64,000 nucleotides of DNA from Purshia tridentata (lineage: Eukaryota; Streptophyta; Magnoliopsida; Rosales; Rosaceae), in the NCBI GenBank assembly GCA_003254885.1, contig QANT01001080.1, positions 81,846-145,845 on the forward strand, given 5' to 3'. The stretch's first letter is position 1. Each line of letters starts with the position of its first letter. Both the position numbers and the translations under genes were made by a program. The notes under the pieces were generated by a model. It saw only the letters and a list, made by a program, of their open reading frames with translations. It was not told the origin of the DNA and did no database searches. Shown piece by piece: positions 37,201 to 48,455 of the stretch.

Positions 37201-37929
37201 TCTATTTTTGTTATTATACATAACCATATCACTTTTATATCAAAATTTACCAAACACTCTAATGCTGCTATTAACACTCATAGCACTTTTAAAAATACAG
37301 TTTACAAACACTTAACTAATGACCTCACAATAATAGAAGAAGTTGTTTTTTTCTTACCATACAACAACCTTAAACTTGCCCTAAATTCCTCTTGGCTGAG
37401 ACTTAGATTTCTGTATCTTTTCATCAGAGAGTGTGTATAGCAATTTGGCCCACAATTTAGCTCCATTTCGTTTTGAGAGATTTAGTACTTTTTGTTGGTT
37501 AGAGGAAGGTCTTCTTGGTTGATGGATTGTATTGCTCAAGATTTTCTTGTAACTGATGATTAATTTTCTTTATTAATGAATTGATTCTAGTTTTCACCAG
37601 TACAAGGTTATATACTTTCTAATAAATAGAAAAAGGAAAAATAGTGAATGAAAATACCATACAAATTAATGCATAATTATACCCAAAGAAAAATATTAAC
37701 AAATAATAATTTCATAACTCGTCAACAAAATTCAACATGGTGAATTTATTTCTAGAGGTATATCTAACTCTTTTCTAATGTTCTAATCGATCACAATTAA
37801 ACAAAAAATTAATTACAAGACTGTGGATCGAGTTAATTGGCACACCTTAAAACTAAATCTATTATAGCAAATTAATTAGATTATGTTCTTTGTGATTGAG
37901 CCCTGCAGATTCATCGTATATTGCTCACA
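34217..37929. other. AT-rich intergenic region
   Basis: No convincing gene. It holds scattered old repeat-like phrases such as AGTTCAGGGGCTAAAGTGAG (34444) and TTAGTCCCCATAGTTTCA (35602), a CT microsatellite near 35821 and T and A homopolymers near 36190 and 36480. The segment 37380-37620 looks like transcribed 3'-end sequence but shows no coding frame. A minus-strand AATAAA near 37570 may lie in the phospholipase 3' flank. Confidence 0.5.
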
Positions 37930-39294
37930 TTAATCACTACTACTTCTCCATCGGATCGGCAGCTGCAACATGTTGAAATTTTGAGCACACATATAATAAT
38001 TCAAGAGCAATGCCTTTACCCGATTGACAAAATCTACACCCTCCCTTTGAACTTGCACTACTGTCTTTGGACACTTGAGCAAGCGAATGTAACTCCCCAG
38101 CTCATGAGCACATGAAGGGTTTTGCATGTTGAAGAAATCAAGAACCAATTCAACACCCACGTGCGCATAACACGAGCAATTCCAAGGGAACTGTTCATAT
38201 GATCCCCCACCTCCCAAAACCCTAAAATTTTCATGATTGAATAAAATCCCAGGCATCTTGGTTATGGGATCATTCACATTCACTACTCTCAACACCTTAA
38301 CTCCCAACTCCTCGCACCGTCGCTTGAAGGCCGAGTTCCCCACTCTCGGTCCTCCGAACGAGAACACTGTAACTGGTGTTCTCCGGCTCGGATTTTCGAT
38401 ATTCAATCCGAGCTCGGCGATGTCGTAAGCAAGAAGAAGAGCCAAAGAGCTTCCCATGCTATGTCCTGCTAACGTTATGCTGAGTTCTTCACCTTTGTAC
38501 TTGTTTAGCAGCCGAGACACCTCGGACAAAAGCTGTTCGCGGCAGCTTCCAAGGCTGAACTTGCTGTCGCTTTCGTCCGAGGTGTACATGCTCAGAAACC
38601 CGGACTCGACTCTCACATCCGACCTCGGATTATGAGGGTCGAACCGAGCTGGAGTCAGCGAGCTCATTAGGTTCGCGACCCACTCGGGGTTAGTGATAGT
38701 CCCTCTGAACGTAATGATTATGTCTCTTCTTCCCAGCCTGCGAACCATGTCGTTTGAGGCCACAGCAACGTATCCTATCCAACGACCGCAGGACTCGCCG
38801 TTTTGGATTGGGATGTTGATGTCGGGAGTGGCGTAGATGTACTTTGTAACATCATAACCACAACTCTCCATGCCAACCTCTCTGAACATGTTTTTCTTGG
38901 CGTATTTGCAGTTGAGGTGGCGTTTGGAGTTGGGGTCCAGATCGAAGGCCTTGTAACAAGCCGTCACAAAGTCGCCACACCGGATTATCTCTTGCCGGAG
39001 AATGGGGTGCAGTGGGTCCACCAGATTTTCCCAGTTGTTTGAACCTTGAATCTCTCTCCAGCAATCAGCCAAATTAGCAGCACCACTATAATTAGTTTTG
39101 GTACTATTAGCTCTCGTGGTTGCCACTGAAGTGACAACTGCATGAGCCACAACTGCTTGTTTAGCAGTCGTGGCTGTTTCAATTCTTTTGGGCAGACGAG
39201 CCTGTCCAAAAGAACGCAACTGCAATCGTCCAAAGTTTCTGGGAAATGCGACATGGTTCATGTTGGTTTTGGGCATCTTAATCGTGGAAGCCAT
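37930..39294 (-). CDS. Class I phospholipase A1, DAD1-like, plastid-targeted
   Basis: Intact, intronless 454-residue protein and the only intact gene in the window. Residues 1-65 are rich in Ala, Ser, Thr, Arg and Lys with almost no acidic residues, as in a chloroplast transit peptide. The class 3 lipase fold follows: [20 protein letters not shown] (77-96), TFRGT (195-199), the nucleophile elbow GHSMG (277-281) with Ser279, and likely triad partners Asp342 ([12 protein letters not shown]) and His378 (CYAHVGVEL). It matches the plant PLA1-I family, closest by recall to the DALL/PLA1-Ialpha2 type. Family members hydrolyse the sn-1 acyl chain of phospho- or galactolipids in plastids; some release linolenic acid for jasmonate synthesis. 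Specificity here is inferred. The start was chosen for the transit peptide and the TATA box about 100 bp upstream. Confidence 0.95.
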   Translation of the reverse strand: MASTIKMPKTNMNHVAFPRNFGRLQLRSFGQARLPKRIETATTAKQAVVAHAVVTSVATTRANSTKTNYSGAANLADCWREIQGSNNWENLVDPLHPILRQEIIRCGDFVTACYKAFDLDPNSKRHLNCKYAKKNMFREVGMESCGYDVTKYIYATPDINIPIQNGESCGRWIGYVAVASNDMVRRLGRRDIIITFRGTITNPEWVANLMSSLTPARFDPHNPRSDVRVESGFLSMYTSDESDSKFSLGSCREQLLSEVSRLLNKYKGEELSITLAGHSMGSSLALLLAYDIAELGLNIENPSRRTPVTVFSFGGPRVGNSAFKRRCEELGVKVLRVVNVNDPITKMPGILFNHENFRVLGGGGSYEQFPWNCSCYAHVGVELVLDFFNMQNPSCAHELGSYIRLLKCPKTVVQVQREGVDFVNRVKALLLNYYMCAQNFNMLQLPIRWRSSSD

Positions 39295-39388
39295 TGCTAG
39301 CTAGCTAGCTGTTGAATCAGAATGTAAGAGCTAGAGAGCAAGAGAGCTAGAGAGAGTGGCCTATAATGTTAGAGAGGAGAGGCAAAGG

Positions 39389-39397
39389 TATTTATAA
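39389..39397 (-). promoter_or_regulatory. TATA box of phospholipase A1 gene
   Basis: The minus strand reads CTTATAAATACC, 95-103 nt upstream of the ATG, which predicts transcription starting near 39360 and a 5' leader of about 65 nt with CTAG repeats (GCTAGCTAGCTAGC). Confidence 0.7.
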
Positions 39398-40480
39398 GTG
39401 GTCGCAGAGATGTAAAACTCAAATATCCAAATTAATTTCCAAAGGTTTCAAGTGGTCAAGTAAATTTTTAAGGCAAACTCGGCAGGTTTCTGTTGCTGTT
39501 GTGTTAGAAAAGAGGCTTCCTCTTTGGTCGAGCTACTTAATTCCTTCATGTTAGTTTCAAACTCAGATTCTTGTTTTGGCTGAAATATATAGAAAATCTA
39601 TAAACATGAGCGACAATATATCAATTCGCTGTTATGTTTTGTTTTATTATTATTTATTTGTTTTCGGTTTTTTTGCTGAGGTGTCATGTTTTGTTGCAGC
39701 ATTATAGTATGAGATCTTGGAGCGAGTACTTCAGAAGATATATATAGTTTGGAAATACAATATTTTTCTAATAAAATGGCTGTACCATCATGCAATTCGT
39801 ACGTACGGGTTTTGAACAGAAATTTTAAAACAAAACACCTAAATCCCACATTTTTCTTGTACGGTTTTGTAGGTTCCTTTATGACTATTACTTGTGGCAT
39901 ACAATTCAACTATTTTAATATGTGTCATACTATCATTTATCTTATATAAGCGAAATTTATTTAATTATATGGGTGTTCTTATTAAAGAAATAATATATCT
40001 TTACTATTATAAATACATGAGACAATTTTGGACTTACCAGCTTCATCAAATTTTAAATTTCTATAAATATCTTTTATTCAACAATACAATCACATTAAAA
40101 CTTTAAAGGTATAGTTATAAAATGTAAAAATTTATTAAAAGAAATTTTAAAAATAAAAAACACCACACTACACCTTAAAAGATGGAAAGAATGATGAAAA
40201 TTAATTAAACAATAAAAACTATTAAAAAAAATCACACTATATAAATTTCAATTGACATGTGCGAATTGCATGCATGCCAGGAGTTTAGTAAAATTATAAG
40301 TTGAGACAGTACATATAATATTATTATTATTTTAATTAACTTCTGCAAGTTGATAAAGTAGGGTTAAGCGAGAGCAAAATCCTTCCTTTTCAACTTTTGT
40401 GTCACATTTTTGTGACCGCGTGCCTATATACGTATCAGTCCATTTGTACGTGTAAGTGTACTCCACCTCTATTAATTGGG

Positions 40481-40507
40481 GAGAGAGAGAGAGAGAGAGA
40501 GAGAGAG
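40481..40507. repeat. (GA)n microsatellite
   Basis: About 13 GA units, roughly 1.2 kb upstream of the phospholipase ATG. Confidence 0.95.
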
Positions 40508-41045
40508 CTTCTCTGCAATAGGGACAAGGCTGATTAATTGGGATATCCAATAATATGATGACAATTATGCTTTTTTACTTGATCACATAAAAATTTTTCC
40601 AATTTCAAAGAATGTTCTGTCTCTTGAGATGTCAAGTCAGCCTCTATTTTTATTACATAAAGAGATGGCCGGTGTGCATATGGTATCAGAAATGATAAAC
40701 TTGTTCTATGTGATTATAATACCATGTGACATGCTGACATGGTATTATTAATTAACTTAAATTTTAATACATGTACGTATAACCATTAATACCTTTAAAA
40801 ATCTTACACATTATTTTTTACGTGGATAGATAACATTGTAAATATATTTGTAATGTTGGCGTTACGAACAAAAAAAACTTTCCAAAAGTATATATGGTGC
40901 CCTTAATATTACTCTAAGTGAGAGAGGTAAATTAAAGAGCAATTAGAGCGCACCGACTATATTTTTCTCTTTTGATGGTCATCTTTGGTTGGTTAAATTA
41001 CGTTGATGCCCCAAGTTAAGGCAGTAGTACTTCGCAATTCTCATT

Positions 41046-41056
41046 TGACGCACGTG
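41046..41056. promoter_or_regulatory. TGACG motif next to G-box CACGTG
   Basis: TGACG (41046-41050) directly abuts CACGTG (41051-41056), about 1.75 kb upstream of the phospholipase ATG. Both motifs are known binding sites for bZIP/bHLH factors in jasmonate-responsive plant promoters. A role here is inferred, and the distance makes it uncertain. Confidence 0.35.
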
Positions 41057-41469
41057 GGCCTTGTGCTGAGTTGTGTGTTTGAGAAGTGAGATGTTCGTCA
41101 ATGATATATTCAACGCGGGGAGTACAGAGTAGCAGAGTAGACTGCATGTAATAATAATGAATAATATGGAACAAAAGGTAGTGACTGCATGTGATACCTT
41201 TTGGAACCCCGCAGGGGTAGCCAATAGAATCTATCTGGTATGAGAATTAATACAATGACTGCTCTTTCCAATAGAGTATATATATACAAACATATTTATA
41301 TATACATATATGTATATATATAGGCCCCTTCAAGTGTGCAATCTCATATTTTAGCTTAATTGTAAGATGGGTTAGATGTATGGGCAGATACACTAAGGGA
41401 CAAACAGGGTCGAGCAACCCTCGGACGCCAGAGATTTGGCTTGAGATTCATCAGACTTGAGGCACTTTG

Positions 41470-43386
41470 TGTCACGTCCCGACCCTCAGGCACGTGACTA
41501 AACTGCTGAAAACTGATAACTGTTTCCTGTGGGCCCTTTTTCTGAAACTGTGAGCCATAAATATAAAATAATTTATAAAAGCACAACTGTAATTTTTTAC
41601 AAAACAATTCACATAAAACCAAGTGTAAAACCTTTTACATAAAAGCAAGGTGTAAAATAGTTTCTGAAGCACTGCTATTCCCACTACCTCGTCTTCTCTC
41701 CACTGCCTCCTCAGCCTGCTCAACCTGCAAAACCGAACCCTGCACCCAACTACAGGTGCACTGGGTTTAAACACAAACCCGGTAAGCTCACTAGAGCTCG
41801 TGTGAGTGAAATCTACTGAAAACCTCAAATTAATAATTCAATAAAAATGATCAATCACAAACCATCTTAATGCCTCAAGCACAGTCAAACCACAAGTCAC
41901 AAATCATAAATCATAAACCTTAACCTGATCACCAAATCCTCTAAACCGATCAAATCCTTTGTGATCCTTAATCCCTAAATATCCTCAATTTAACCTCTAA
42001 CTGAAAAATCACCTCGAACAACCCNTCGAACAATCCACCAGATCCTTACTTGGGATCCAATTAAATCGTTCCACAACTTAGAATCCTCAGTCAACCTTTA
42101 GAATCCACTAAATCCTCAATTAAAACCACTGATACTCCGATCTCTTCCTTAATCCCTAAATCCTCGAGATCCCCAATCCTAGTTCCGTAACCTCTTAACT
42201 AGCAAACAGCAATCAGTCAAACAAGCACAACAATCAAACAAGCAACTGAACTGGAAATTAGTTGAACTTAGGTTCACTCACTGTGACTGCGCGAAAAGAC
42301 CGAACTGCCCTTCGTGTCCTTCGTGGCTCCTTTGCTCGGATTCTAAAATCCGGCAGCATAACGACATCGGGAATACAAATTCCCGAGCCAAGCGCACCTG
42401 TTAAGACCAGACAACCAAGCAATCACAACAGAGTTCACAACCAACTGAAACGGGCGGGAACCACCACACACGGCGGCTGTCCGACCCTCGGAAAACACGC
42501 GGAAAGTCTGAGAAACTCACCCACAAGCTCGGGTGGTTGGCCCGAGGCCGAAAACCAAGAAAACGGTCGCTGGAACCGTCACACGCAGTGAGTCCTACGA
42601 CGGTCAACGAGCGGTCAACTGCCAAAAAATGAAAGTCGCGTTTAGGTAAAACAAACTACATGGGCACGTAGAGGAGATCGAGGGGATCAAAACTTGAACC
42701 TGGGTCGACGGCCAAAAGTGGCCGGAAAAGGAGGAAAAATGGCCGGAAAGCCGCCGGCCTCCCTAGCTCTGATCCGCCGCCCACGGCGGTCCAACGGGTC
42801 AATCGAACCCACCAACACGCTGGGCTCGACGAGAGGAAGAGATCTGGGCAGGTGGGAGGTCGCGTCGTTGCCGGAATCACCGAGATCGCCGCCGTGACGC
42901 CGACTATGCACACGCGATTCTTCTCTTTCCGGGCTGTTTCGGGAGGAGGCGCCACCACCGGAGGGAAGAGGGAGGTGGCGCGAGCACGGGAAGCTGAAGA
43001 CCAGGAGATGAGACTCGCGGGGAAGAGAGAGACAGCGAGAGGGAGGAGAGAGAAAGCTAATGGGTTTTCTTGGGTTCTGTGCCCCTTTTTAAAATCTAAC
43101 TTTTCCAAAATTACAACCTTGCCCCTCTCTTCACACGTCCGTAACTTCCAAACCGTAGCTCCGTTCGACGCGTGCTACGTGTCTACGAACTCGTGAGGAC
43201 GAGACCTTTTCAATGAACCCAAAGTCAATGCGAAAACCTTGCCCGAACAAAAAGTCAACTTTTACCCCTTTAAAATCAACTTAAAATTTTTGAAAAATGC
43301 CCAAAACACTTTACTTTCTAAATAAAATCCCGAAAATCTTTTAAAAAACTTTTCAAAACAACTTGTGAAAGGTGCGGGGTGTTACA
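41470..43386 (-). mobile_element. Ty3/gypsy LTR (family G1), 1.9 kb, no target duplication
   Basis: In plus orientation it starts TGTCACGTCCCGACCCTC and ends GTGCGGGGTGTTACA, close to the LTR at 3212. The flanks do not match: CTTTG before and AATGC after. The right side continues in a TNP2 transposase frame but the left side does not. It also lacks the central tandem array and the CCCAAAGCC block. A single N lies inside at 42025. Confidence 0.85.
42025..42025. other. Single N (assembly join)
   Basis: Flanked by TCGAACAACCC (42014-42024) and TCGAACAATCC (42026-42036), a near-identical direct repeat, as expected where contig ends overlap but were not merged. Confidence 0.7.
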
Positions 43387-43868
43387 AATGCTAGTAAATC
43401 TATCAAGCTTTGATCAGGCCCCCATATTTGGCCTTCATGTTGTACAATCTTACCAATGTTGATAACTTTGAAAATTTTGCACCAGGCTAAACAGGTTTCT
43501 TAGCATCCTCCAACAATTTTTCAAACTCTACAGGATTAGTAACAAAACGGTCATGTGCATCTTGAACCATCTTTATAGTGTCATCTCCAAAATTGTCTTC
43601 ATTGTAAACTCCATGTTCATTTAAATAATCTGAAGCCATATTAGGAACTGATTCCCCATGCCAATACCATATCTTATAAATTTGATCAATATCATTGACA
43701 AATAAATGATCTCTTAACTGCCTAATTGCCAGCAATTTAATATTCCCACATTTAAGGCATGAACATCATATATGGTCAACATCACTAGCTTTGAGTAGGC
43801 CAAATTCCAAAAAGCTTTGCCTTATATTTTTGTGATCTTCTATCCGCAGACATCCAAGATTTATCCAT
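43387..43868 (-). pseudogene. CACTA TNP2-like transposase, N-terminal part (truncated)
   Basis: The ATG at 43868 encodes MDKSWMSADRRSQKY, the hallmark TNP2 start, followed by a frame change, then CSCLKCGNIKLLAIRQLRDH and the KIWYWHGES signature of the transposase-associated domain. It continues through DDTIKMVQDAHDRF and LSTLVRLYNMKAKYGGL, the beginning of the TNP2 catalytic region. It ends at the gypsy LTR border at 43386, and no continuation is found beyond that LTR. It comes from a different CACTA family than the copy at 14581. Confidence 0.85.
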
Positions 43869-44020
43869 TCTTATTTATATATAAACCCCAAAAAAAAAAA
43901 AATTAAGAAGATTAATAATTAAAACCAAATAGCATTATTAAATAATTAAACATATTGTTTAAATTAAACTTGGAATTAAAAAGGCAAAGACAAATAATGA
44001 AGAAAAAACACAAATATTAC

Positions 44021-44045
44021 NAAAAAAAAAAAAAAAAAAAAAAAA
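44021..44045. other. Single N followed by poly-A run
   Basis: An N at 44021 is followed by about 24 A residues, a likely homopolymer-related assembly join inside the CACTA 5' region. Confidence 0.7.
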
Positions 44046-44603
44046 GGTCCACACTTTATGTGATACATAGCTAGCCCTATTCGCATTAATCATACAAATG
44101 CAATTCAAGCTTGAAAAAAAAACACATACTTTACTAAGCTATACAGGTACATATATAGAATGATAGCAACCCTATTTTGTTTAGGCAAAATCTTGCAACT
44201 AAACCTCTAAAAGGGATCTCTTTGTATCTGACACAAATAGAGAAAACACAAAAGGAAAAATACCAATTTGATTAGAAAACAAACAGACGAAACACATAAA
44301 GGACAACCCCAGCCTAACTTAAGCATCAGGATAACAAAACCAAATTAAGCATCAACCCAAATTATACACACAAATTAAGGGGAACCAGCTGATGTCTGAT
44401 GAGTAGTTCTAAGCAAAAAACCAGTCCTATTAACATATTCAAACCATTGATAATTGCCTAGTCACAAGTCTTATTATAGAATTATGAAACTGCAAACTTT
44501 TCTCCACCAACATCAAAGAATGAATCAAATGAACATTAATCCAACTATATATATTTAATTAAATGCCAACGTTAGAACTAACACCAGTATATCTAACCTT
44601 AGC

Positions 44604-46729
44604 TATCATGCCACAACCCTCGGGCACGTGAAAACTATAAAACTGAATACTGTAAGCTTTTTTCTGAAACTGCGAGCCATGAACAAAAACCTTTATTCAA
44701 AATTTACTGTAATTCACAAAAACATTTACATAAAACCAAGGTGTAAAACAAAGATTCTAAAACACTGGTGGTCCCACTGCCTCGTCTTCTCTCCACTGTC
44801 TCCTCAGCCTGCTTAACCTACAAAACAAACCCTGCACCCAACCAAAGGTGCACCGGGTTTAAACACAACCCCGATCAGCTCACTAGAGCTCGTATGAGTG
44901 AAAAACTTATAGTAAACCTCAACAAAAAATTAATAAAATAATTAATTAATAAAACCAACTTAAAACCTCAAATCGTAAAATCCACCAATCACCAACCAAA
45001 ACCTCCACTAATTGAAACCAACGATTCCAAACCCAGGTAAATCACTAATCCTCAACAAAACTCAAACCCACAGTACAAGTACCCAAGAGAAACTAGCCGT
45101 GCACTCGTACGGAATGCTGTATAGTACAAGCAGGGCAGATCTAACTGGCCATACACCTATATGGAATTCTGCATCGCACAGGCAGGACAAATCACTGGTT
45201 ATACGTGCACGTAGAGTTGCGCCCAAAGGGCCAGGTACCGTAACACAAGGCCCAAAGCCTTGTGTGTGTCACGATGGGTCCCAAAGACCACACAGAACTT
45301 ATCTGGAACTGGGTACTCACACGGCATTCTAAAACCCACTTTAATCCTTAACACCCTTCAAGACATAACTGATAAAATCCCTTAAGCTGAAATTCACCTC
45401 AAGTTAATCCACAAGATCGTTACTTGGAATCCAACTAACTTCTCCAATAACTTAGAATCCAATCCTCACTTAAATCCTTTAACCTCAAATAACCTTTAAA
45501 CTAATGGGATCTCAAATCCTAATTCATACCCACTTAACTAGCAAACAGCAAACAAACACACAAAGCAAGCAAACAAGTAATTGAACTTAAAATTTCACTC
45601 ACAGTGACCACGCAAAAATACCAAGCTGTCCTTCGCGGCTTCTTTGCTCGGATTCTCCAATCCGGCAATACAACGGCATTGGAAATACAATTCCCGAGCC
45701 TAGAGTACCTGTTAAGACCAGATAGTCCAAGTAAACACACAAGGTTCACAAACTAACAGTTAAACGGCTGAAACGGGCGGGAACCACCACATAAGGTGGC
45801 TGCCCGGCCCCTGAAAACACTCAAAAAAGTGAGAGAACTCACCCACAGGTTTGGGTGATTGGCCCAAGGCCAAAAACCAAGAAAAACAAGTCCCTGGCAC
45901 CACCACACGCGGCGGGACCCGCGGTGGTCGACCAGCCAGACAACCAAACTCACTTCCGTAAAAAATGAACTACACAAGCATGTAGAGGAGGTTGAGAGGA
46001 CCAATTCTCAAACCTGGGCCGACGGCCAAAAGTCGCCGGAAATGGGAGAAAACGGCCAGATAAGCTGTCGGCCTACCCAACGTCGATTCGTCGCCAAACG
46101 AGCTCCGATGGACTATCGGAGGACACCATCGTGACGGGCTCGACGAGGTGAGTCTTTTTGGGTTGGTGGGAGGTCGCGACGTCACTGGAAAAGAGAGATC
46201 GCCGCCGATGACACCGACTGTGCACTAGCTGGGTCTCGGGTTTTCAGGTGTTTCTGGGTTGAACTGAGACCAGAAGAAGGTGAAGGAGGGGGAGGCGAGC
46301 AAGGTGGGCCAAGTCCCAGCCTTGGCTGCCACCAGAGGAGCCCCCATGCACCGGTGGAACGTGCAGCTGAGTGAGAGTGTCGCGAGAAAGAGAGAGTGCA
46401 GGAGAGAGGAGAGAGAAACTGGTTTTTGCCTTTTTAAAAACCAACTTTTCAAAATTACAAGCTTGCCCCTCCCTTTGCACGTTTGTAACTTCCAACCCGT
46501 AGCTCCGTTTAACGCGTGCTTCGTCTCTATGAACTGTGAGAACGAGACCTTTCCAACTAACCCAAAGTCAAAACTAAAACTTCGCTCGAACAAAAAGTCA
46601 ACTTTTGCTCAAATTTAAAATTAACTTTAAAATTGAAAAACCTCCAAAAATACTTTACTTCTCAAATAAAATCCCAAATTTCTTTAAAAACTTTTCAAAA
46701 CAAACTTTAGAAAAGTACGGGGTCTTACA
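44604..46729 (-). mobile_element. Ty3/gypsy solo LTR (family G1), 2.1 kb
   Basis: In plus orientation TATCATGCCACAACCCTCGG ... GGGGTCTTACA, with a perfect 5-bp target duplication TTAGC at 44599-44603 and 46730-46734. It carries one or two units of the CATACACCTATATGG-type array (45090-45200) and the conserved CCCAAAGCC ... GGGTCCCAAAGACC block (45250-45290). Inserted in the 5' region of the minus-strand CACTA element. Confidence 0.9.
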
Positions 46730-46734
46730 TTAGC

Positions 46735-47851
46735 TATATTAATTGTCTTTAGAAGTTAAATATCCTCTTTGTTTTCCCTTAAATCAAACACCAAAATACT
46801 ATAAGCATCGCACTAGGTAGCCCAAATTGGGTCAACTAAACTTTTATTATTTATACTTTTCTAAAAGATGAAGCAAAAAATACATAATATTTTAATTGAA
46901 GTACCTACAATATTTACCCAAAAGCATGTCCTAATAGGAAAAAAAATAAAAGATAAAATTACTTGCCATATATGCATAATGTGACATCAATGGAGTATCG
47001 TGTAGCTGCAAATCAACAATGACCATATGAGAGTATTTGTTCTGCTTGTTTGAAAGTTAGTACTGCAGTACTATGGCATATACCTCTTTTGACATAACAA
47101 ATTAAGGAAAACAAGACAAGAAACAAAAGACCAGTAGCAAAAAAAACAAAGATAAAGATCCATATAAAACTAAAAATAAACCATAAAGATAGAAATTACC
47201 TTAAGCTATTAACTTTCAATCTTGGAATTCAAAGTCTGAAAACGATGCTTCTTAATATTCTATTCACAATTATAAATACCCAAATAGAGAATAAAGTCAA
47301 ACATGCCCAATCCCTAAATAAATTTACAAACCAAAATTGAGAGTGAAATTAAAGTAAAAATACCAGATAACTCCATTGAGATATTGATGATTCCAGTTCT
47401 ATTGACTAAGGATAGGGAATTTCAGTGTCCTAATCATAACCTATACTCATAGTAAGTTGTTTGGAGGACAAAATAACCACAAGAGGATCAATGGTAGGAG
47501 ATGGAGATAACCACAAGATGATCGGTACGTGGCTGGAGAAGAATGAGAGGGAGAGAGTAAAATCATTAACTAGGAGTGGAGATGGAGAGAGTGACATGAT
47601 CGCATTTGGGAGGGAAAGTGAAAATACCCACCAAAAAAAAGATGGGAAAAGGCGCTGTCCTTTTTTTTTTTCATTTTATAAAAAATTTTAAAAAAACTTT
47701 TTATAACATTTTTTTTATGAGTTATTAAAAAATACACTTAAATTGAGGAAAAAATAATTAAACATCCTAAATTACTTTTGATGATGTTTTAACAAAAAAA
47801 CGTCTTTGTATGTTTTAATTAAGCATCATGGAAAGTAGTTTTTGTAGTAGT
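46735..47851. other. CACTA 5' subterminal and leader region, no gene
   Basis: AT-rich, with poly-A and poly-T runs near 47640-47720, up to the CACTA terminus. No frame resembles a protein. Confidence 0.5.
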
Positions 47852-47852
47852 G

Positions 47853-48455
47853 GATGTTATAAAATTGAATAAGCTCAAAAGGATGACAATTTTAGAAGTG
47901 ACAAACAATCACGTAAGAACCGATTGTGGTAATAGTATTCATAGATGGCGTAGTGTACATTGCGGTGGATATATGATCTATGTGTTTGTCATCTTCACAG
48001 ATCCTAATGACTCTTGTATGGGTAATTGGCCTAGCTTGCCTAGGAACATGCAAGTTAACTCGCTAGGGTAGGCTTAAGAGGCTCCTAGTATATGCATAAG
48101 GAGGGTATAACGCCAAAAGGAAATAGCCAAATCTTTTGGTAAATAGACTTTGTTTATAGTCTTTTGAAATTATATGTTATCATATTATTTGTTCTTTGAT
48201 AATTGGTGGATTCTGATGCTTGACAATGCCATGAGTATGTGTGTGTGTGTGTTTCAACCTAATCCTAACCCCCTTTCCATGTGCATGTGTTTGTGTTTCT
48301 AATATGTTAAGTTGAGTTAGTTTATTGGTACTATATCCATTCCCTGTGGGATTGACCTCGTAATTTGTAGCCCTTGCTACTCTGCGATTCGTGCACCTGC
48401 GAGTATACTTAGAGTTGGAATAAATGTTGAATAATTTTGCTCTAAGAAAACAACA
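47853..48455 (+). mobile_element. 3' fragment of a gypsy G2 LTR
   Basis: Collinear with the LTR at 58651-60397 (GTTATAAAATTGAATAAGCT, then GGTAATAGTATTCATA, then GGGTATAACGCCAAAAGG) and with the end of the one at 22815-27651 (CCATTCCCTGTGGGAT). The CACTA terminus at 47852 abuts its left edge, so the missing left part of the LTR was probably separated by that insertion and then lost. The right end, ACAACA at 48455, borders the satellite array. Confidence 0.8.

Larger units (their letters stand above)
39398..41469. other. Upstream intergenic region of phospholipase gene
   Basis: AT-rich with no gene. It contains an RY-type CATGCATG (40269-40276), a GA microsatellite (40481-40507), a TGACG/G-box pair (41046-41056) and a TATA-rich microsatellite (41276-41322). 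The first repeat-derived sequence upstream is the gypsy LTR at 41470. Confidence 0.6.
43387..47852 (-). mobile_element. Second CACTA element, 5' part, minus strand
   Basis: The 5' terminus reads CACTACTACAAAAACTACTT on the minus strand, starting at 47852, a typical CACTA terminal inverted repeat. A GAT at 47853-47855 could be one side of the 3-bp target duplication. The TNP2 transposase start lies at 43868 on the same strand. A gypsy solo LTR (44604-46729) is inserted between the terminus and the gene, and another LTR abuts the truncated gene. The rest of the element is absent. Confidence 0.65.
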
